A stretch of 64,000 nucleotides of DNA from Paguma larvata. Lineage: Eukaryota; Chordata; Mammalia; Carnivora; Viverridae. Position numbers and translations under genes: made by a program. The notes under the pieces are model-generated. The model ran no database searches. It had not been told where the DNA came from and saw only the letters and a program-made list of their open reading frames with translations. This document shows positions 1-10,239 of the stretch, piece by piece (the stretch's first letter is position 1; each line of letters starts with the position of its first letter). The stretch spans positions 43,915,587 through 43,979,586 of the forward strand of contig CM057833.1 of assembly GCA_030068075.1 (NCBI GenBank), written 5' to 3'.

Positions 1-135
1 TTGACTGTGGCCTTCGATAATTTCCTCTCCTGTCTGAGTCTGAGTTTCCTCATCTGTAGATGAAGGAACTGGATGCAGTGACCACTCCTGCCCTTCCAAC
101 TTGCAGAGCTCTGAGCTACTGAAAGGTGCTTATGT
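1..135 (+). mobile_element. MIR SINE relic
   Basis: The core 'GAGTTTCCTCATCTGTAGA' near 41-60 is the conserved MIR block (usual form CAGTTTCCTCATCTGTAAAA). It is cut by the window edge and heavily diverged. No function is inferred. Confidence 0.5.
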
Positions 136-439
136 TAGTCACATTGGCTGGCCCAGATGTTTTAATTCAGAATTTCCCTTGTGGTAGTCAATCTCATCTT
201 GTTATTTCCTGCCTGCACTTCTAACCTCCTTCATTTGGGATCATTTATATTGCTTTTTTGTGTTACTCATGTTTACAGAGTAATGATGCCTGATTTAGCA
301 TCATCTGCAAATTTCATCAAAGGGCATTTATTCACCACCTAGGGAAACTTAATGGGCCAAGTTGAAATACCAAGGGCAGAGCTTGTGTCCTCATCACTTT
401 TCTTCCTTCTTACGTGTTTCTCTAAATAACGGCCCTCCA
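136..439. other. Unassigned single-copy DNA
   Basis: About 300 bases of moderately AT-rich sequence with no recognised repeat, open frame or RNA signature. Confidence 0.4.
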
Positions 440-625
440 AGTGGGTAAGCGCTATTCCGAAAACCTGGGGCTTTGGGTCAGCTGGACCTAGGCAGAAAGC
501 TTGTGAATTACTTAACCTTTACCTAACCTTTCACTTCCTTCATCTAGGAAACAGGAATCATTACACCCACCTCAAAGGGATGTTTGAAGTATTAGAATTA
601 AGTGTGGAATATGAAACAGTCCAAT
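440..625 (+). mobile_element. MIR SINE relic
   Basis: Shows the MIR order: a 'gggtcagctgg' type start, a 'tacttaacctt' stretch, 'cttcatctaggaaacagg', then the 3' part with 'gggatgtttgaagtattagaa'. Old and diverged, with approximate ends. Confidence 0.5.
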
Positions 626-884
626 CCAGGGCATGGGACGAGTTCCTCCCCTCCTATCTTCCCCATCACTAAGGCTTTGAGTATGGCTGTCCAGAAAATA
701 GCTCTCTAAAGAGGTTCTGTCTTTATCTGAAGAGCATCATGGAGAGTTTTCCTGCCATACCATATAATATTGCCTATGGCTCTTAATACCTCTTAGACAT
801 ATAATGCATACCTCTGGCCTACAAATAAAGAAGAAAAACAAAATCTCAGTCTCCCTGGTGGGGAGAGACCATGGAGAGGTTTTT

Positions 885-1190
885 AAATCTTGCTAAGCCT
901 CTTTTTATTAGTCTTCTCTAAGTTTCTATACTATTCCATGGCTGTAAGGATTAAATGAGTAATGCAGATAGAACACTGGGCCATAGTAGGTACTTCATAC
1001 ATCAGATGGCTCTATATTTGAACCCCTTCTGCCATTTGCTTACTTGAAGGCCCCTTTGAGGTCTAATTTCAACATCTGTCAAATGGGGATTGTGATTCTT
1101 ATGTTTAATGTTGTTGTGCAGGTCCATGCAGTACCACTGATGGGTGTGCCTAACACCTAGAAAGTGCTCGTTATCTGGTAAGACCTATTC
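885..1190 (+). mobile_element. Two MIR 3' fragments
   Basis: A fragment at about 885-1000 has 'gtaaggattaaatgagtaatgcagatag' style MIR 3' sequence. A second at about 1020-1190 has 'caacatctgtcaaatgggga' followed by 'aacacctagaaagtgctcg'. Both read in the same direction. Confidence 0.5.
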
Positions 1191-1251
1191 CCTCACTTTT
1201 CCTGAATGCTTCTGAGTTGTGTTGTCATGGTTAAGAACAGCTAAAGAGTAT

Positions 1252-1280
1252 AAAAAAAAAAGAAAGAGAGAGAGAGAGAG
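1252..1280. repeat. A-tract followed by (GA)n
   Basis: About ten A residues run into GAAA and then seven or more GA units. Likely a microsatellite grown from a retroelement tail. Confidence 0.85.
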
Positions 1281-1281
1281 G

Positions 1282-1779
1282 TAGAGATGCACAAAGGTGA
1301 AACAAGTGACATGCATGCCTTCCTTTGGAGGATTTCTGAGAGTTAAACTTGGGGCGGGGTTGAGATATCAAGATGGCTCTGCATAAACAAAAACTTTACT
1401 AGGCAATCACATTTGGTTCATATCAAAATCACTCGGATCCAAAGATGCATTCCAAGCAGTTGACATCCATTTCAGTTGGACGCTAATCCCATTTTAAAAA
1501 TTAATCCAAACTTGACAAGAAGCTGATCTCATGTAGCTCATCAGGACATCCCACTCCCAGTCAGTTTCCAGGGAAGGAAATGGGGAGCCTGGCTGTCAAA
1601 GCCAGAACTGAAGACATGCCTTTCCCTCATTTCAGCTAAAATGTGCATTTCAGAAAGGATCGGAACAGGCTGGTTGAATTTCATAAATCACTGCTGCCAC
1701 AGCCTCTTCGCCTTTCAGTTGAGATTTACCAAAAAACAAAAGCACTCATGTCCTTTCCTGCAGTCACTGAATCCTAGAG
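1282..1779. other. Unassigned single-copy DNA
   Basis: No clear repeat. An open frame starting at 1641 gives a 125-residue low-complexity product, runs into an L2 relic and has no recognisable domain, so it is not called as a gene. Confidence 0.4.
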
Positions 1780-2490
1780 CCCCAGTCCCAGAAGGGCCTC
1801 CAAAAACTTACCTCTTCCCTCCCCATCAACTCCTCACATCAAATAGTCACCAAAGTCCACAGTCCTGTCCTCCTGCCATTCCCGAAACCCATCTTTCCAA
1901 CTTTACCCCAGCTTTTGCTCCCTTGGTCAACACTTCTCACTTAGAATACTGCAGTCAAGTCTCAAATCTTCAGGACTCTGCTCATCCATCCTCTGTAATG
2001 CAGTCAACATCTTTATGATATGCCAATGTGACCAAACTACCCCTTGCTTATAAGCCCCAGTAGCTCTCTTCAGGATCAAGTACAAAATGCCCACCTTCAC
2101 TGCCAGCACCAGACATGTTCTGGCCCCTGTCTATCTTTTCAAAGCCCTCCTCTGCCATTGCCCCCCTCTACACTTTGTACCCCAGTCATAATTTACTTTG
2201 AACTACTGTTAATACACCTGCAACTACCCGCGACCCCCTATGTGCTCTTCACAACTAACAAATATAATCTCCTTCCAAAGGCCTTTCCTGACTTCTCTCC
2301 ACCCCCGAGCACAGTTATCTGCTCTCCTGTCTGTGGCCCCACACACTTGGCATCCATTCTGTTTACACTGTCTTAGAACTATACTGCATTTGTCTGTTGT
2401 CCCCACTCTGAATTCCTCAATAGCTAAAGCCATATAGTAGCACCTTGGATTCCTATGTTCATAGAGTAGATGTATATGCACTCAAAGTCT
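1780..2490 (+). mobile_element. L2 LINE relic, sense
   Basis: C/T-rich L2 3' sequence: a block like 'aaagccctcctctgccat', then 'ctccttccaaaggcctttcctgac', then a 3' part ending near 2480. It abuts an opposite-strand L2 fragment. The reverse-transcriptase frame is long lost. Confidence 0.55.
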
Positions 2491-2715
2491 GTAAATATTC
2501 ATTGACAGCCTACCGTGTGCACAACTGGGAATCTAGAGATGAACAGATACGCTGTACTCAAAGCCCCTAGAGCTTGGAGGCACAGCCAATATACAGAGGT
2601 AAATAATAATACAATGCGACATGTGACTCTAAATAGAGTCCCAAGGAGAGGCCCTAAACAATCTGACTTGGAAGAGAGGGGAGAAAAATTCTTCTTCGAG
2701 GAGAAATGATGTAAG
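2490..2715 (-). mobile_element. L2 LINE 3' end relic, antisense
   Basis: Reads as the reverse complement of the L2 3' end: 'attcattgacagcctaccg', 'ctagagatgaacagatacgc', 'aaagcccctagagcttggag'. In other copies this matches 'attgagcacctactatgtgc ... gagcttacattctag'. Confidence 0.55.
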
Positions 2716-3416
2716 TTATTTCCTCTAAACTTGAATTGCATTTGGACTTTTAGAATTTTAGGTCTATGGTTCAAGATGGCAGACTGGACATGGCTCCCAG
2801 ACAAGACTCCATAGAACAGCTAACAAAGATGTGCAAAATAGAATGCATAAATCCTTGGAAGTACTGATTAACAAACAAACAAACAAAGTAGGTACAATCC
2901 GCACACATATCTCTGAAGGGTGGAAAGCAAATGGAATCACTGAGGCATAAGCTAGAGCACAAGAGGTCAGTGAGAGACGCAGATAGGAGACTGGAGTGAG
3001 TGTATGACCCAGTGTAACCTGGTGGAGCCCTAGAAAGGCTTGAGGACAGAAGTGAGCAGGCCTGGGGAACCAGAGAGGGCTCAGGAAAGAATCAAGACTA
3101 GCCTCGGAGGGCCCACAGTCTGCATGAGGGCTGGGGATGAGGGCAGGGAAGAGTTCAGGGTAAATCCACGAGCCCATCTTGAGTTGAAGAAAAAGGAGAC
3201 AGGTGTTCCATCCAAGTTAGAAATGTGCTACAGTGCTCCAACCCCACGGCACACTCCCTTTCACTGTGGAAATTGTGGAAGGAGGATGAGCCTGCCATTC
3301 AAGCCAACTTGCTCATCTATGCAGAGATTTTTGGATAAATGGACTTCAATCACTAAGGGAAACCATGCCAGTCAGCTGCCTATGCTGAGAGTCACAAATA
3401 AAAGTATGCCAACTAG

Positions 3417-3625
3417 GGGGGTGCCTGGGTGACTCAGATGGTTAAGGGTCCAATTTTTGATTTCAGCTCAGGTCATGATCTCAGGGTCATGAGATTGAGC
3501 CCCACATCAGGCTCAGCACTGGGCATAGAGCCTGCTTGGGATTTTCTCTCTCTCTTCCTTTGCCCCTTTCCCCCACACACACTCTCTCTTTCTCTCTCTC
3601 TCTAAAAATAATAATTAAAAAAAAT
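3417..3625 (+). mobile_element. CAN-SINE (SINEC), older subfamily
   Basis: Head 'GGGTGCCTGGGTGACTCAG', middle 'GGTCATGATCTCAGGGTCATG', CT-rich body and A-rich tail. It is flanked by a 13-bp TSD, GTATGCCAACTAG at 3404-3416 and GTAAGCCAACTAG at 3626-3638, with one mismatch. The TSD fixes both ends and implies L1-driven target-primed insertion. Confidence 0.95.
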
Positions 3626-4504
3626 GTAAGCCAACTAGCTCAACATTTGAGGAAAAATGATGAGAAAGAGAAATCCCAAGACTGGAAAAATGCACAGAGT
3701 GGATCCTGGAGGCAACAGATATAAGCAAGATACAGAAGAGAATTTTCAAAATACATTTCATCAGAAAGCTTGCAGGAATTTGAAAAGTTAGTGTCGCCAT
3801 GAGAAACAGGCAGTGAAGAGTCACTGGAAATGTGAACTATGTTTACCAACATGCAAAAAAATTAGCAGTGGGGCCAAACAATAGGTTGGTAATGGCTAGA
3901 GACCAAATGAGCCCTCTGGGAGATGAAGTCAAGAAAATCCCATGACACAGGTAGCAGAAGACAAGGAAAAGGGAACTATAAGAAAAATACAAGCTAAACT
4001 AAATGGGGACTAGGTCCAGAAGGCTCAGAATTCCTCTAATGGGAGTTCAAATATGGAGATATTAGTGAAAGCCACAGAGTGGTACCGATATGAAGAAAAA
4101 AATAGGAAAAAAACAACAACAAAAAGAAAGAAAACATACTCCTTGTCCTTAAAAAGAGACTTGAATCTTCAGGTTGAAAGGATCATTTCAGTGCGAAGCA
4201 TGATAGATATAAACAAAGCAAACAACCAAAATGAAAATGCACTCCTACTCATGATCTGGTGAAATTTCAAGCAAGATAATTCTAAAAGATACCAGGGGAT
4301 TCGGCAGTAAATGCACCTGAAAAGAACAAAGGACCAGACTGCATATAATCATGTGTCAATTGTTATCAGATCCAGATGACATAGGGGAGTGTCTACGAAG
4401 TTATGAGAGAACATGCTTTTGAATCTAGAACTTTTTAAGCAGTATGAAACTAATTTAAAAACTTCCAAAATGTGGGGGGAGGGCTCCAAAAGATTACATA
4501 CTAG

Positions 4505-4945
4505 GCAAAGAATAATTCCCCCCAAAGGTGTCTACATCCTAATTCCAGAAATCTATGACTATGTCACCTCACATGGATTTGCAGATATGAACATTAAGGA
4601 CCCTGACAGGGGTCACTGCAAGTGGGAAACCTTTTCCTTCATGGTCTGAGGGAGATGTGACTGGAGAAGAATGGTCATAGATATGTCACAATGCTGGCTT
4701 TGAAGGCCAAGGAATGGGGCCAAGGGCCAATGGATGCAAGAGAACTCTAGAAGCCAGAAAAGGCAAGGAAACAGATTTTCCCTGAGCGCCTCCAAAAATA
4801 AATCCAGCTCTGCCCATATTTTGATTTTAGCCTAGTGAGACCTATGTCAGACATCTAACCTACAGAAGTGTTAAGATAATAAATGGGTGTTGTTTTAAGC
4901 CACTAAGTTTGTAGCGATGTGTTACAACAGCAACAGGAAACTGTG
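4505..4945 (+). mobile_element. MaLR (MLT1-like) solo LTR
   Basis: The 3' half is diagnostic: 'ttgattttagcctagtgaga', then 'agataataaatgggtgttgt', 'aagccactaagtttgtagcg' and 'ttacaacagcaacaggaaac', the classic MLT1 3' end with its AATAAA-type signal. No internal retroviral sequence is adjacent, so it is a solo LTR. Confidence 0.7.
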
Positions 4946-5260
4946 CTGTTCCCTCCCACACTCCTCTCCTGAAAACAATGACTTGGGAAGATACTGTAGC
5001 AAAATGAAAAAGGAAGCTAAGAAATATAAATAAATATGATGCAAGAAACAGTGGAACTAATCCAGAAGTAAAATGTAAAAGGTGGATTTACAGCTGTGCA
5101 ATAAATCCAGCAAGCATTTTATCAAAATTAGACTAGAAAGACAGAAGGCTCTGTGAAAAACTATCTTAAGGAGAAAGTAAACTCCACAGCAGAATCACAG
5201 ACTAAGAAGCCCAATGACCTCAAATAAATGATTACATTTGCATATTATACAATTTTTTTT

Positions 5261-5744
5261 AAAGATTCATTAGGAACTTTGGGAAAAATCAAAAGTTGTA
5301 CAGAAGTAATGATCCAAATACACACAAATTTAAACAGCTGATAGAGAGTAAGAAAATATAATCTACCTACCCAATATAACAGGAATATTTCTCTTCATGC
5401 ACCATAGCTAGAATTACCATTTCTTCTCCATGGGCTCAATAACACTTCTACATTCTATATTAACTACTCTTTACCCATACAATATTTGAGATGCCTTTGG
5501 TGGGGGTGGTTAGAATTAACCTACAGACAAAGCAGGTGAGATGTAGTTATAACTGTAGTACCAAACACAATTGGTATCAACACTGACAGGATGAAAATAA
5601 TGTTAGCCGTCAGGAGTTAGACATGGGGAAGGTGAGGGGGGCAGAAAGTATAGGTCCAATAGTGTCCTCATGTTACATGATGGGAAGTCAGGAGTCCTGT
5701 CTAAATGGCTGACAAAATAACAGTTTAAGGATGGATAAAAAGAT
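5261..5744. other. Unassigned A/T-rich DNA
   Basis: No feature recognised; probably eroded L1 sequence around the neighbouring L1 fragments. Confidence 0.35.
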
Positions 5745-6062
5745 TTTTTTAAAAACAAAGTATAGTTGACATCCAACATTAAATTAGTCTCAGGTATACA
5801 ACATAGTGATTCAATAATTATATACATTACAAAATGCTCTCCAAGATAAGAGTAGCTACTGTCATCATGCAAAGTTTTTACTATATTATTGACTACATTC
5901 CCTCTCCTGTACTTTTCATCCTCACGACTTACCTATTTTATAACTGGAAGTCTGTACCTCTTAATCCCCTTTGCCTATTTCACCTACCCACCCTCACCCC
6001 CACCTCTGACAACCACCAGTTTGTATGTATAATTGTATATACATAAGTATATATTTTTTTAC
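5745..6062 (-). mobile_element. L1 3' region fragment, antisense
   Basis: Contains 'gttgacatccaacattaaat', 'caggtatacaacatagtgat', 'cctcttaatcccctttgcct' and 'ctctgacaaccaccagtttg', the familiar reverse complement of the mammalian L1 3' region ('...gtggttgccagaggcaggg'). Confidence 0.7.
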
Positions 6063-6258
6063 CTTATAATCATTCATTTAACAAATATTCATTGAGTGAC
6101 TCTCTCTGCTAAGCAACAACTTCCTATGCATTAGGAATGTAACAGTGAACAAAATAGATAAACCCCTTTTTATCACAGAGTTTACATTCTAGTGAGTAGA
6201 AACAGATTATAAATAAATGCATGGCTTATCTAGTGAGTCAGATGGTGATCAATGCTGC
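6063..6258 (-). mobile_element. L2 LINE 3' end, antisense
   Basis: Reverse-complement L2 3' end: 'aacaaatattcattgagtga', 'cacagagtttacattctagt', then 'ataaataaatgcatgg'. Probably one insertion with the L2 DNA beyond 6490, split by the hAT element. Confidence 0.7.
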
Positions 6259-6492
6259 AAAGCAGGAGTCAGCAAACTCTTTCTGTCAAAAGCCAGATAT
6301 AGAGTAAATATTTTAGGTTTTGCAGGCCATAAGATCTCTACTACAAATACTTTGTCATGGTAGCAGGAAAGCAGCTGTAAGCAATACAGAAACAAATGTA
6401 TGTGGCTTTGTTCCAATAAAACTTTATTTATAAAAGTAAGCAGTGGGCCGGATTTAATCCGTGGCTGAGAGGCCATACTTTGTATATCTTTG
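6259..6492. mobile_element. Nonautonomous hAT-type MER element
   Basis: Shows 'gtcagcaaactctttctgtc', 'atattttaggttttgcaggc', 'ttccaataaaactttattta' and 'gtgggccggatttaatccgt', the pattern of a common mammalian MER DNA transposon. It lies inside antisense L2 DNA. A second, more diverged copy lies at 34025-34218. The exact MER name is not assigned. Confidence 0.65.
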
Positions 6493-7520
6493 CTCTACAG
6501 AAAATCAAAGAGGGACAGGGGCTAGGGAAAGCCATAGACAGATGGGCTGCCATTTTAAACAGGGAGAGGAGGAATGATAGCTGGGAAATGAGCTGAAGGA
6601 CGGGAGAGAGTGCCTTACAAATATCTGGGGAGTGTTCTAGGCAGAAGGAACTGCAAGTACAAAGAATGAGGTGGGAGCATGCAATCTAGAGACCAGAGAC
6701 CCTGAGGCTGGGGCAAGAGGAAGGAAGAGGAGTAAAAGAGGCAGGCCCCAGAAGTGAGGGAGGATGAGTATGTGGGTTGTGGAGACGATCCTGCAGAAGA
6801 AGTGCAGTCCTCAGCCAGCAAGACCCTTACCCAGGATCAGAATCTGCACTTTTACAAGACTCATGGGCGAACCCTATGCACATTAAAGTTTGGAAAGCAT
6901 TCTACGGAGCCTCCTTGGCCATCTTAATGACTCCGGCCTTTATTCTGAATAAGAATCAACCACTGGCTGAGCAGAGGAGTAACCTGATCTGATACCCATG
7001 TTAAAAGAACTTCTCTGACTACTATTTTGTACTTACACTACAGGAGGGCAGGGGAGGAAGCAGCGAGACAAGTTAAAATACATCAGTGATTCAAAAAAAA
7101 AAAAAAAAAAGAATATATCAGTGATTCAAGTGAGAGATGACCATGATTTGGACAAGAGGAGGTAATGAGAAGTGGCTGGGTCTGGATAAATTTTGAGATA
7201 AAGTCAATAGGATTTTCCATCAGTTGGGGCTTGAGGCATGAGGCGGTCAAAAAGGAGTGATGAAAGGGAGATGACTGTAAGATTTGGGGACTGAGCAACA
7301 GCAAAGATGAATCTGGCATTTACTGAGTGTGGAAGACTAGGCAGGGGAGCGGGCTAGAGGGGGAAGGGAGGGGTGGGGCCCAAGACCATGGGTTTCACTG
7401 GAGTCATTTCAAGTTTGAGATGTCTGTTAGACAGACATCCAGGTGGAGATCTCAAGCAAGTGGTTGGATGTAAGAGTTTCGGGTTCAGTAGAAAGGGAAA
7501 CTTATTTGAAATATTAAAAA
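6493..7520 (-). mobile_element. L2 LINE body, antisense
   Basis: Reverse-complement L2 blocks: 'gggagtgttctaggcagaag', 'agtacaaagaatgaggtggg', 'ggcttgaggcatgaggcggtc', 'tttgagatgtctgttagaca', 'tccaggtggagatctcaagc'. It carries a short MER20/MER5-like patch near 6820-6910 and a poly(A) insertion at 7082-7129. Confidence 0.6.
7082..7129 (+). repeat. Poly(A) bounded by a 13-bp direct repeat
   Basis: ATCAGTGATTCAA occurs at 7082-7094 and 7117-7129, with an A-tract plus GAATAT between. This looks like a target-site duplication around a retro-insertion that kept almost nothing but its tail. Confidence 0.7.
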
Positions 7521-7983
7521 TAACTTCAAGAACTAAAACTGATAGCATGAGAGATGGAGAGTGAGAAGGAATTCTGGAGGTAGAGCAATGACCTAAATCT
7601 TTCATTGCAGGAATCAATAAATACTATCGAAGTTTGAGAGATTAAATAACACCATACAAGCATACAAGCTAGAGTTACAGTAGTGCCCGACCTAAAATAA
7701 AAAACAGTCAGAAAGAACTTGTTTATGTTAAGGGAAATGAGCCAGTCACAAAAGGACAAACACTGCCTGACTCCCCCTACCTAGATTAGACAAATGGATA
7801 CAGACGGGAAGTAAAGGGCTGTTGCCAGAGGTGGAGGGAGGGCGCATGAGGAGTTACTGTTTAACGGGTACAGAGTTTCATTTGGGGAAGATGGAAAATG
7901 TAGAGACAGAAGAGAGTGATGGCTACACAACCATGGAGTGTACTTCATGCCACTGAACTGTACATTTAAAAATGGTTAAAATG

Positions 7984-8205
7984 TGGGCCGCCTGGGTGGC
8001 TCAGTCGGTTAAGCGTCTGACTTTGGCTCAAGTCATGGTCTTGTGGATTGTGGGTTTGAGCCCTGCATTGGGCTCTCTGCTGTCAGTGTGGAGCCTGCTT
8101 CGGATTCTCTGTCTCCCCCCCTCTCTGCCACTTCCCCATTTGCGCACACGCGTGTGCACACACACACACACTCTCTCTCTCTCACTCAAAAATAAAAATA
8201 AACAA
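7984..8205 (+). mobile_element. CAN-SINE, first of a pair at one target site
   Basis: Head 'GCCGCCTGGGTGGCTCAGTC', body variant 'GGCTCAAGTCATGGTCTTGT', CA/CT-rich middle, tail AATAAAAATAAA. The 5' TSD is TTTAAAAATGGTTAAAATG at 7965-7983. The 3' copy, with one change, is at 8206-8224 and also serves as the 5' TSD of the next SINE. Confidence 0.95.
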
Positions 8206-8224
8206 TTTAAAAATGGCTAAAATG

Positions 8225-8450
8225 GGGGCACCTGGGTGGCTCAGTCGGTTGGGTGGCCGACTTCAGCTCAGGTCACGATCTTGCAGTCTGCGAGTTCGAG
8301 CCCCGCGTTGGGCTCTGTGCTGACGGCTCAGAGCCTGGAGCCTGCTTCCGATTCTGTGTCTCCCTCTCTCTCTTCCCTTCCCCTGTTCACGCTGTGCCTC
8401 TATGTCTCTCAAAAATAAATAAACATAAAAAATTAAAATAAAATAAAAAA
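8225..8450 (+). mobile_element. CAN-SINE, second of a pair at one target site
   Basis: Carries the variant 'CGGTTGGGTGGCCGACTTCA' and 'CTGTTCACGCTGTGCCTCTA', shared almost exactly with the SINE at 17411. The 3' TSD TAAAAATGGTTAAAATG is at 8451-8467. It differs in sequence from the first SINE, so the pair is two insertions and not a duplication. Confidence 0.95.
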
Positions 8451-8510
8451 TAAAAATGGTTAAAATGGTAAATTTTATGTTATGGGCATTTTACCACAAT
8501 AATTTTTTTT

Positions 8511-8710
8511 AAATTTTTATCAACTCACAGAGTAATCGCACACAAAAAGAGAAATAAATTGTTACCTCATGGGATGGGAGACGAGAAGAGAGCAGGGAAA
8601 GGAGATTTTTGCTTTGTGTTTTATACTTTTCTGTACTGTTTAGATTCTTTAACCATATGCACGCATTATTTTCAGATTTAAAAATAAAATATTTTAAAAG
8701 AATGGGTATG
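8511..8710 (+). mobile_element. L1 3' terminal fragment
   Basis: Blocks like 'gtgttttatacttttctgta' and 'ttaaccatatgcacgcatta', ending in 'aaaaataaaatattttaaaa', resemble the extreme 3' end of mammalian L1. Confidence 0.5.
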
Positions 8711-9197
8711 CAGAGGGAGAACTTCAACCCATGTTTCTGCTTGACTTGCAACTCAATTTCTCAAAACACTATTTTATAGAAGCTGATTTCCAAGAAGCCT
8801 TCAAAGCCCCTTTTTATTATTATTATTACTAGAATCCATTCCCTTGGAAGCAGACACTTGTGATTTTCCGATGGAGCTCGCATTCAAAGCCTCTGAGGGT
8901 AAGCGCACTTGGAAACCTACTCAGCACAGCCGCCTGCCTTTGAACTGCCATGTTTTCCAGGGCCCTTCACGCATCCAGTTGGCTTCCCATCCAACACATC
9001 CATTAGGCAGCCAGTATTTATTGAGTCACCCGTGGGGGTGGCCAGAACCTGCTGCAGCATGCCCATGACAGAAAACCTCCCACCAGCAAAGCAAGATCTC
9101 CAGAAAATCCCAGACTAGAACTGCTCATCACCCAGGCTCCAACCGACAGGCTATATGATGTCAATTTGAAGGCCTCCAATATAGCCTTCTCATCTTA
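8711..9197. other. Unassigned single-copy DNA
   Basis: Includes a short (ATT)n run near 8816-8830. No recognised repeat; open frames here are short and featureless. Confidence 0.4.
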
Positions 9198-9220
9198 CAG
9201 AATTTATCAGAAAATTTTTT

Positions 9221-9434
9221 AATTTTTTTAACATTTATTCATTTTTGAGAGACAGAGAGAGACAGAATGTGAGCAGGAGAGGGACAGAGAGAGAGAGAGA
9301 CACAGGATCTGAAGTAGGCTCCAGGTTCTGAGCTGTCAGCACAGAGCCCGATGCGGGGCTCAAACCCACAAACTGTGAGATCATGACCTGAGCTGAAGTC
9401 GGATGCTTAACCAACTGAGCCACTCAGGAGTCCC
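9221..9434 (-). mobile_element. CAN-SINE, first of an antisense pair
   Basis: T-rich tail at left, GA-rich body, and a head reading 'GAGCCACTCAGGAGTCCCC' at right. TSD copies CAGAATTTATCAGAAA (9198-9213) and CAGAATTTACCAGAAATTT (9435-9453) flank it. Confidence 0.93.
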
Positions 9435-9453
9435 CAGAATTTACCAGAAATTT

Positions 9454-9672
9454 AAAAAAAATTTTTTTTAATGTTTATTTATTTTTGAGACAGAGAGAGA
9501 CAGATCATGAGTGGGGGAGGGGCAGAGAGAGAGGGAGACACAGAATCCGAAGCAGGCTCCAGGCTCTGAGCTGTCAGCACAGAGCCCGACGCGGGGCTCG
9601 AACTCACAGACCGCAAGATCATGACCTGAGCCGAAGTCGGACGCTCAACCGACTGAGCTACCCAGGCGCCCT
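9454..9672 (-). mobile_element. CAN-SINE, second of an antisense pair
   Basis: Closer to the cat consensus: 'CCGACGCGGGGCTCGAACTC', 'GAGCTACCCAGGCGCC'. A third TSD copy, AAAATTTACCAGAAATTTT, follows at 9673-9691. The better-preserved CpGs suggest it is younger than its partner. Confidence 0.95.
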
Positions 9673-9691
9673 AAAATTTACCAGAAATTTT

Positions 9692-9850
9692 AGATTCCAG
9701 TTACAAGATTCCAGCAATGCAGAGTTAGAAGAGACTTCAGAAATCATAGAGTAAAAACCATTCCTTCTTATTGAGGAAGAAATGAGGCTTAAAGATATGC
9801 CATCACACACAATGAGTTAGAAGCAGCAGCTAGACCCAAAAGTAGGTATG
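9692..9850 (-). mobile_element. MIR-like ancient SINE relic
   Basis: Reads like the antisense MIR core: 'ttattgaggaagaaatgaggc' followed by 'cacaatgagttagaagcagc'. Interrupted at its left by the SINE pair. Confidence 0.4.
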
Positions 9851-10085
9851 GCTATCAGGAAACATGCCATGCTCTAGGTAGGTCTGAAAGGGTCTCCCAG
9901 AATCATGGACCCTGTCCTGCGGGGTTAGGTTGAGAAACAGGTGATGATTAGGGGAATAGGAAGAAGGGAGGAAGCAGGGAAGGAATATGTACATGTAGGT
10001 GAAGTTACCTTGGCAGAGACTAATAGCATGATGAGTAAGCCAGAACTCTCTGGACTGTGAAGCCACTCAAATGATGCATGGTTTC
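9851..10085. other. Unassigned DNA
   Basis: No recognised repeat; low-information purine-rich stretches only. Confidence 0.35.
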
Positions 10086-10235
10086 TCTGCTGATTGACTC
10101 TTTTATTCATTGTACGTGCCAGACATTGCTCTATGTGCTACAGACGTAGATGCGGCCCTGCCCTCAAGAGACAGTCCAGCAGGCCAGATGGTTGCCATGG
10201 CCACTAAGAGAGACAGTTTCAATACATTGTGATGA
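10086..10235 (-). mobile_element. L2 3' end, antisense
   Basis: 'tcattgtacgtgccagacat', 'ctctatgtgctacagacgta', 'ctgccctcaagagacagtcc' match the reverse complement of the L2 3' end. Confidence 0.6.
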
Positions 10236-10239
10236 GCAT

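Larger units (their letters stand above)
2765..5260 (+). mobile_element. Old L1 (L1M-type) 5' region, fragmented
   Basis: An A-rich sequence beginning near 'aagatggcagactggacatgg', similar to the start of mammalian L1 5' regions, then long A/G-rich stretches such as 'gaaatttcaagcaagataat' and 'gagaaagtaaactccacagc'. It is interrupted by a CAN-SINE (3417-3625) and a MaLR LTR (about 4505-4945). No intact ORF remains. Assignment to an old L1 is by resemblance only and the ends are uncertain. Confidence 0.45.
7740..8510 (+). mobile_element. L1 3' end, interrupted by two SINEs
   Basis: L1 3' UTR features: 'ggctgttgccagaggtgga', 'tgccactgaactgtacattt', and, after the SINE pair, 'ggtaaattttatgttatggg' and 'cattttaccacaataat'. 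The two halves join cleanly across the SINEs at the motif AAAAATGGTTAAAATGG. Confidence 0.8.

Noticed and set aside
7984..8205. tRNA-like A and B boxes in SINE heads as real tRNA genes
   Set aside because: They sit in repeated SINE copies with tails and TSDs, and no cloverleaf with an acceptor stem can be formed from the diverged heads.
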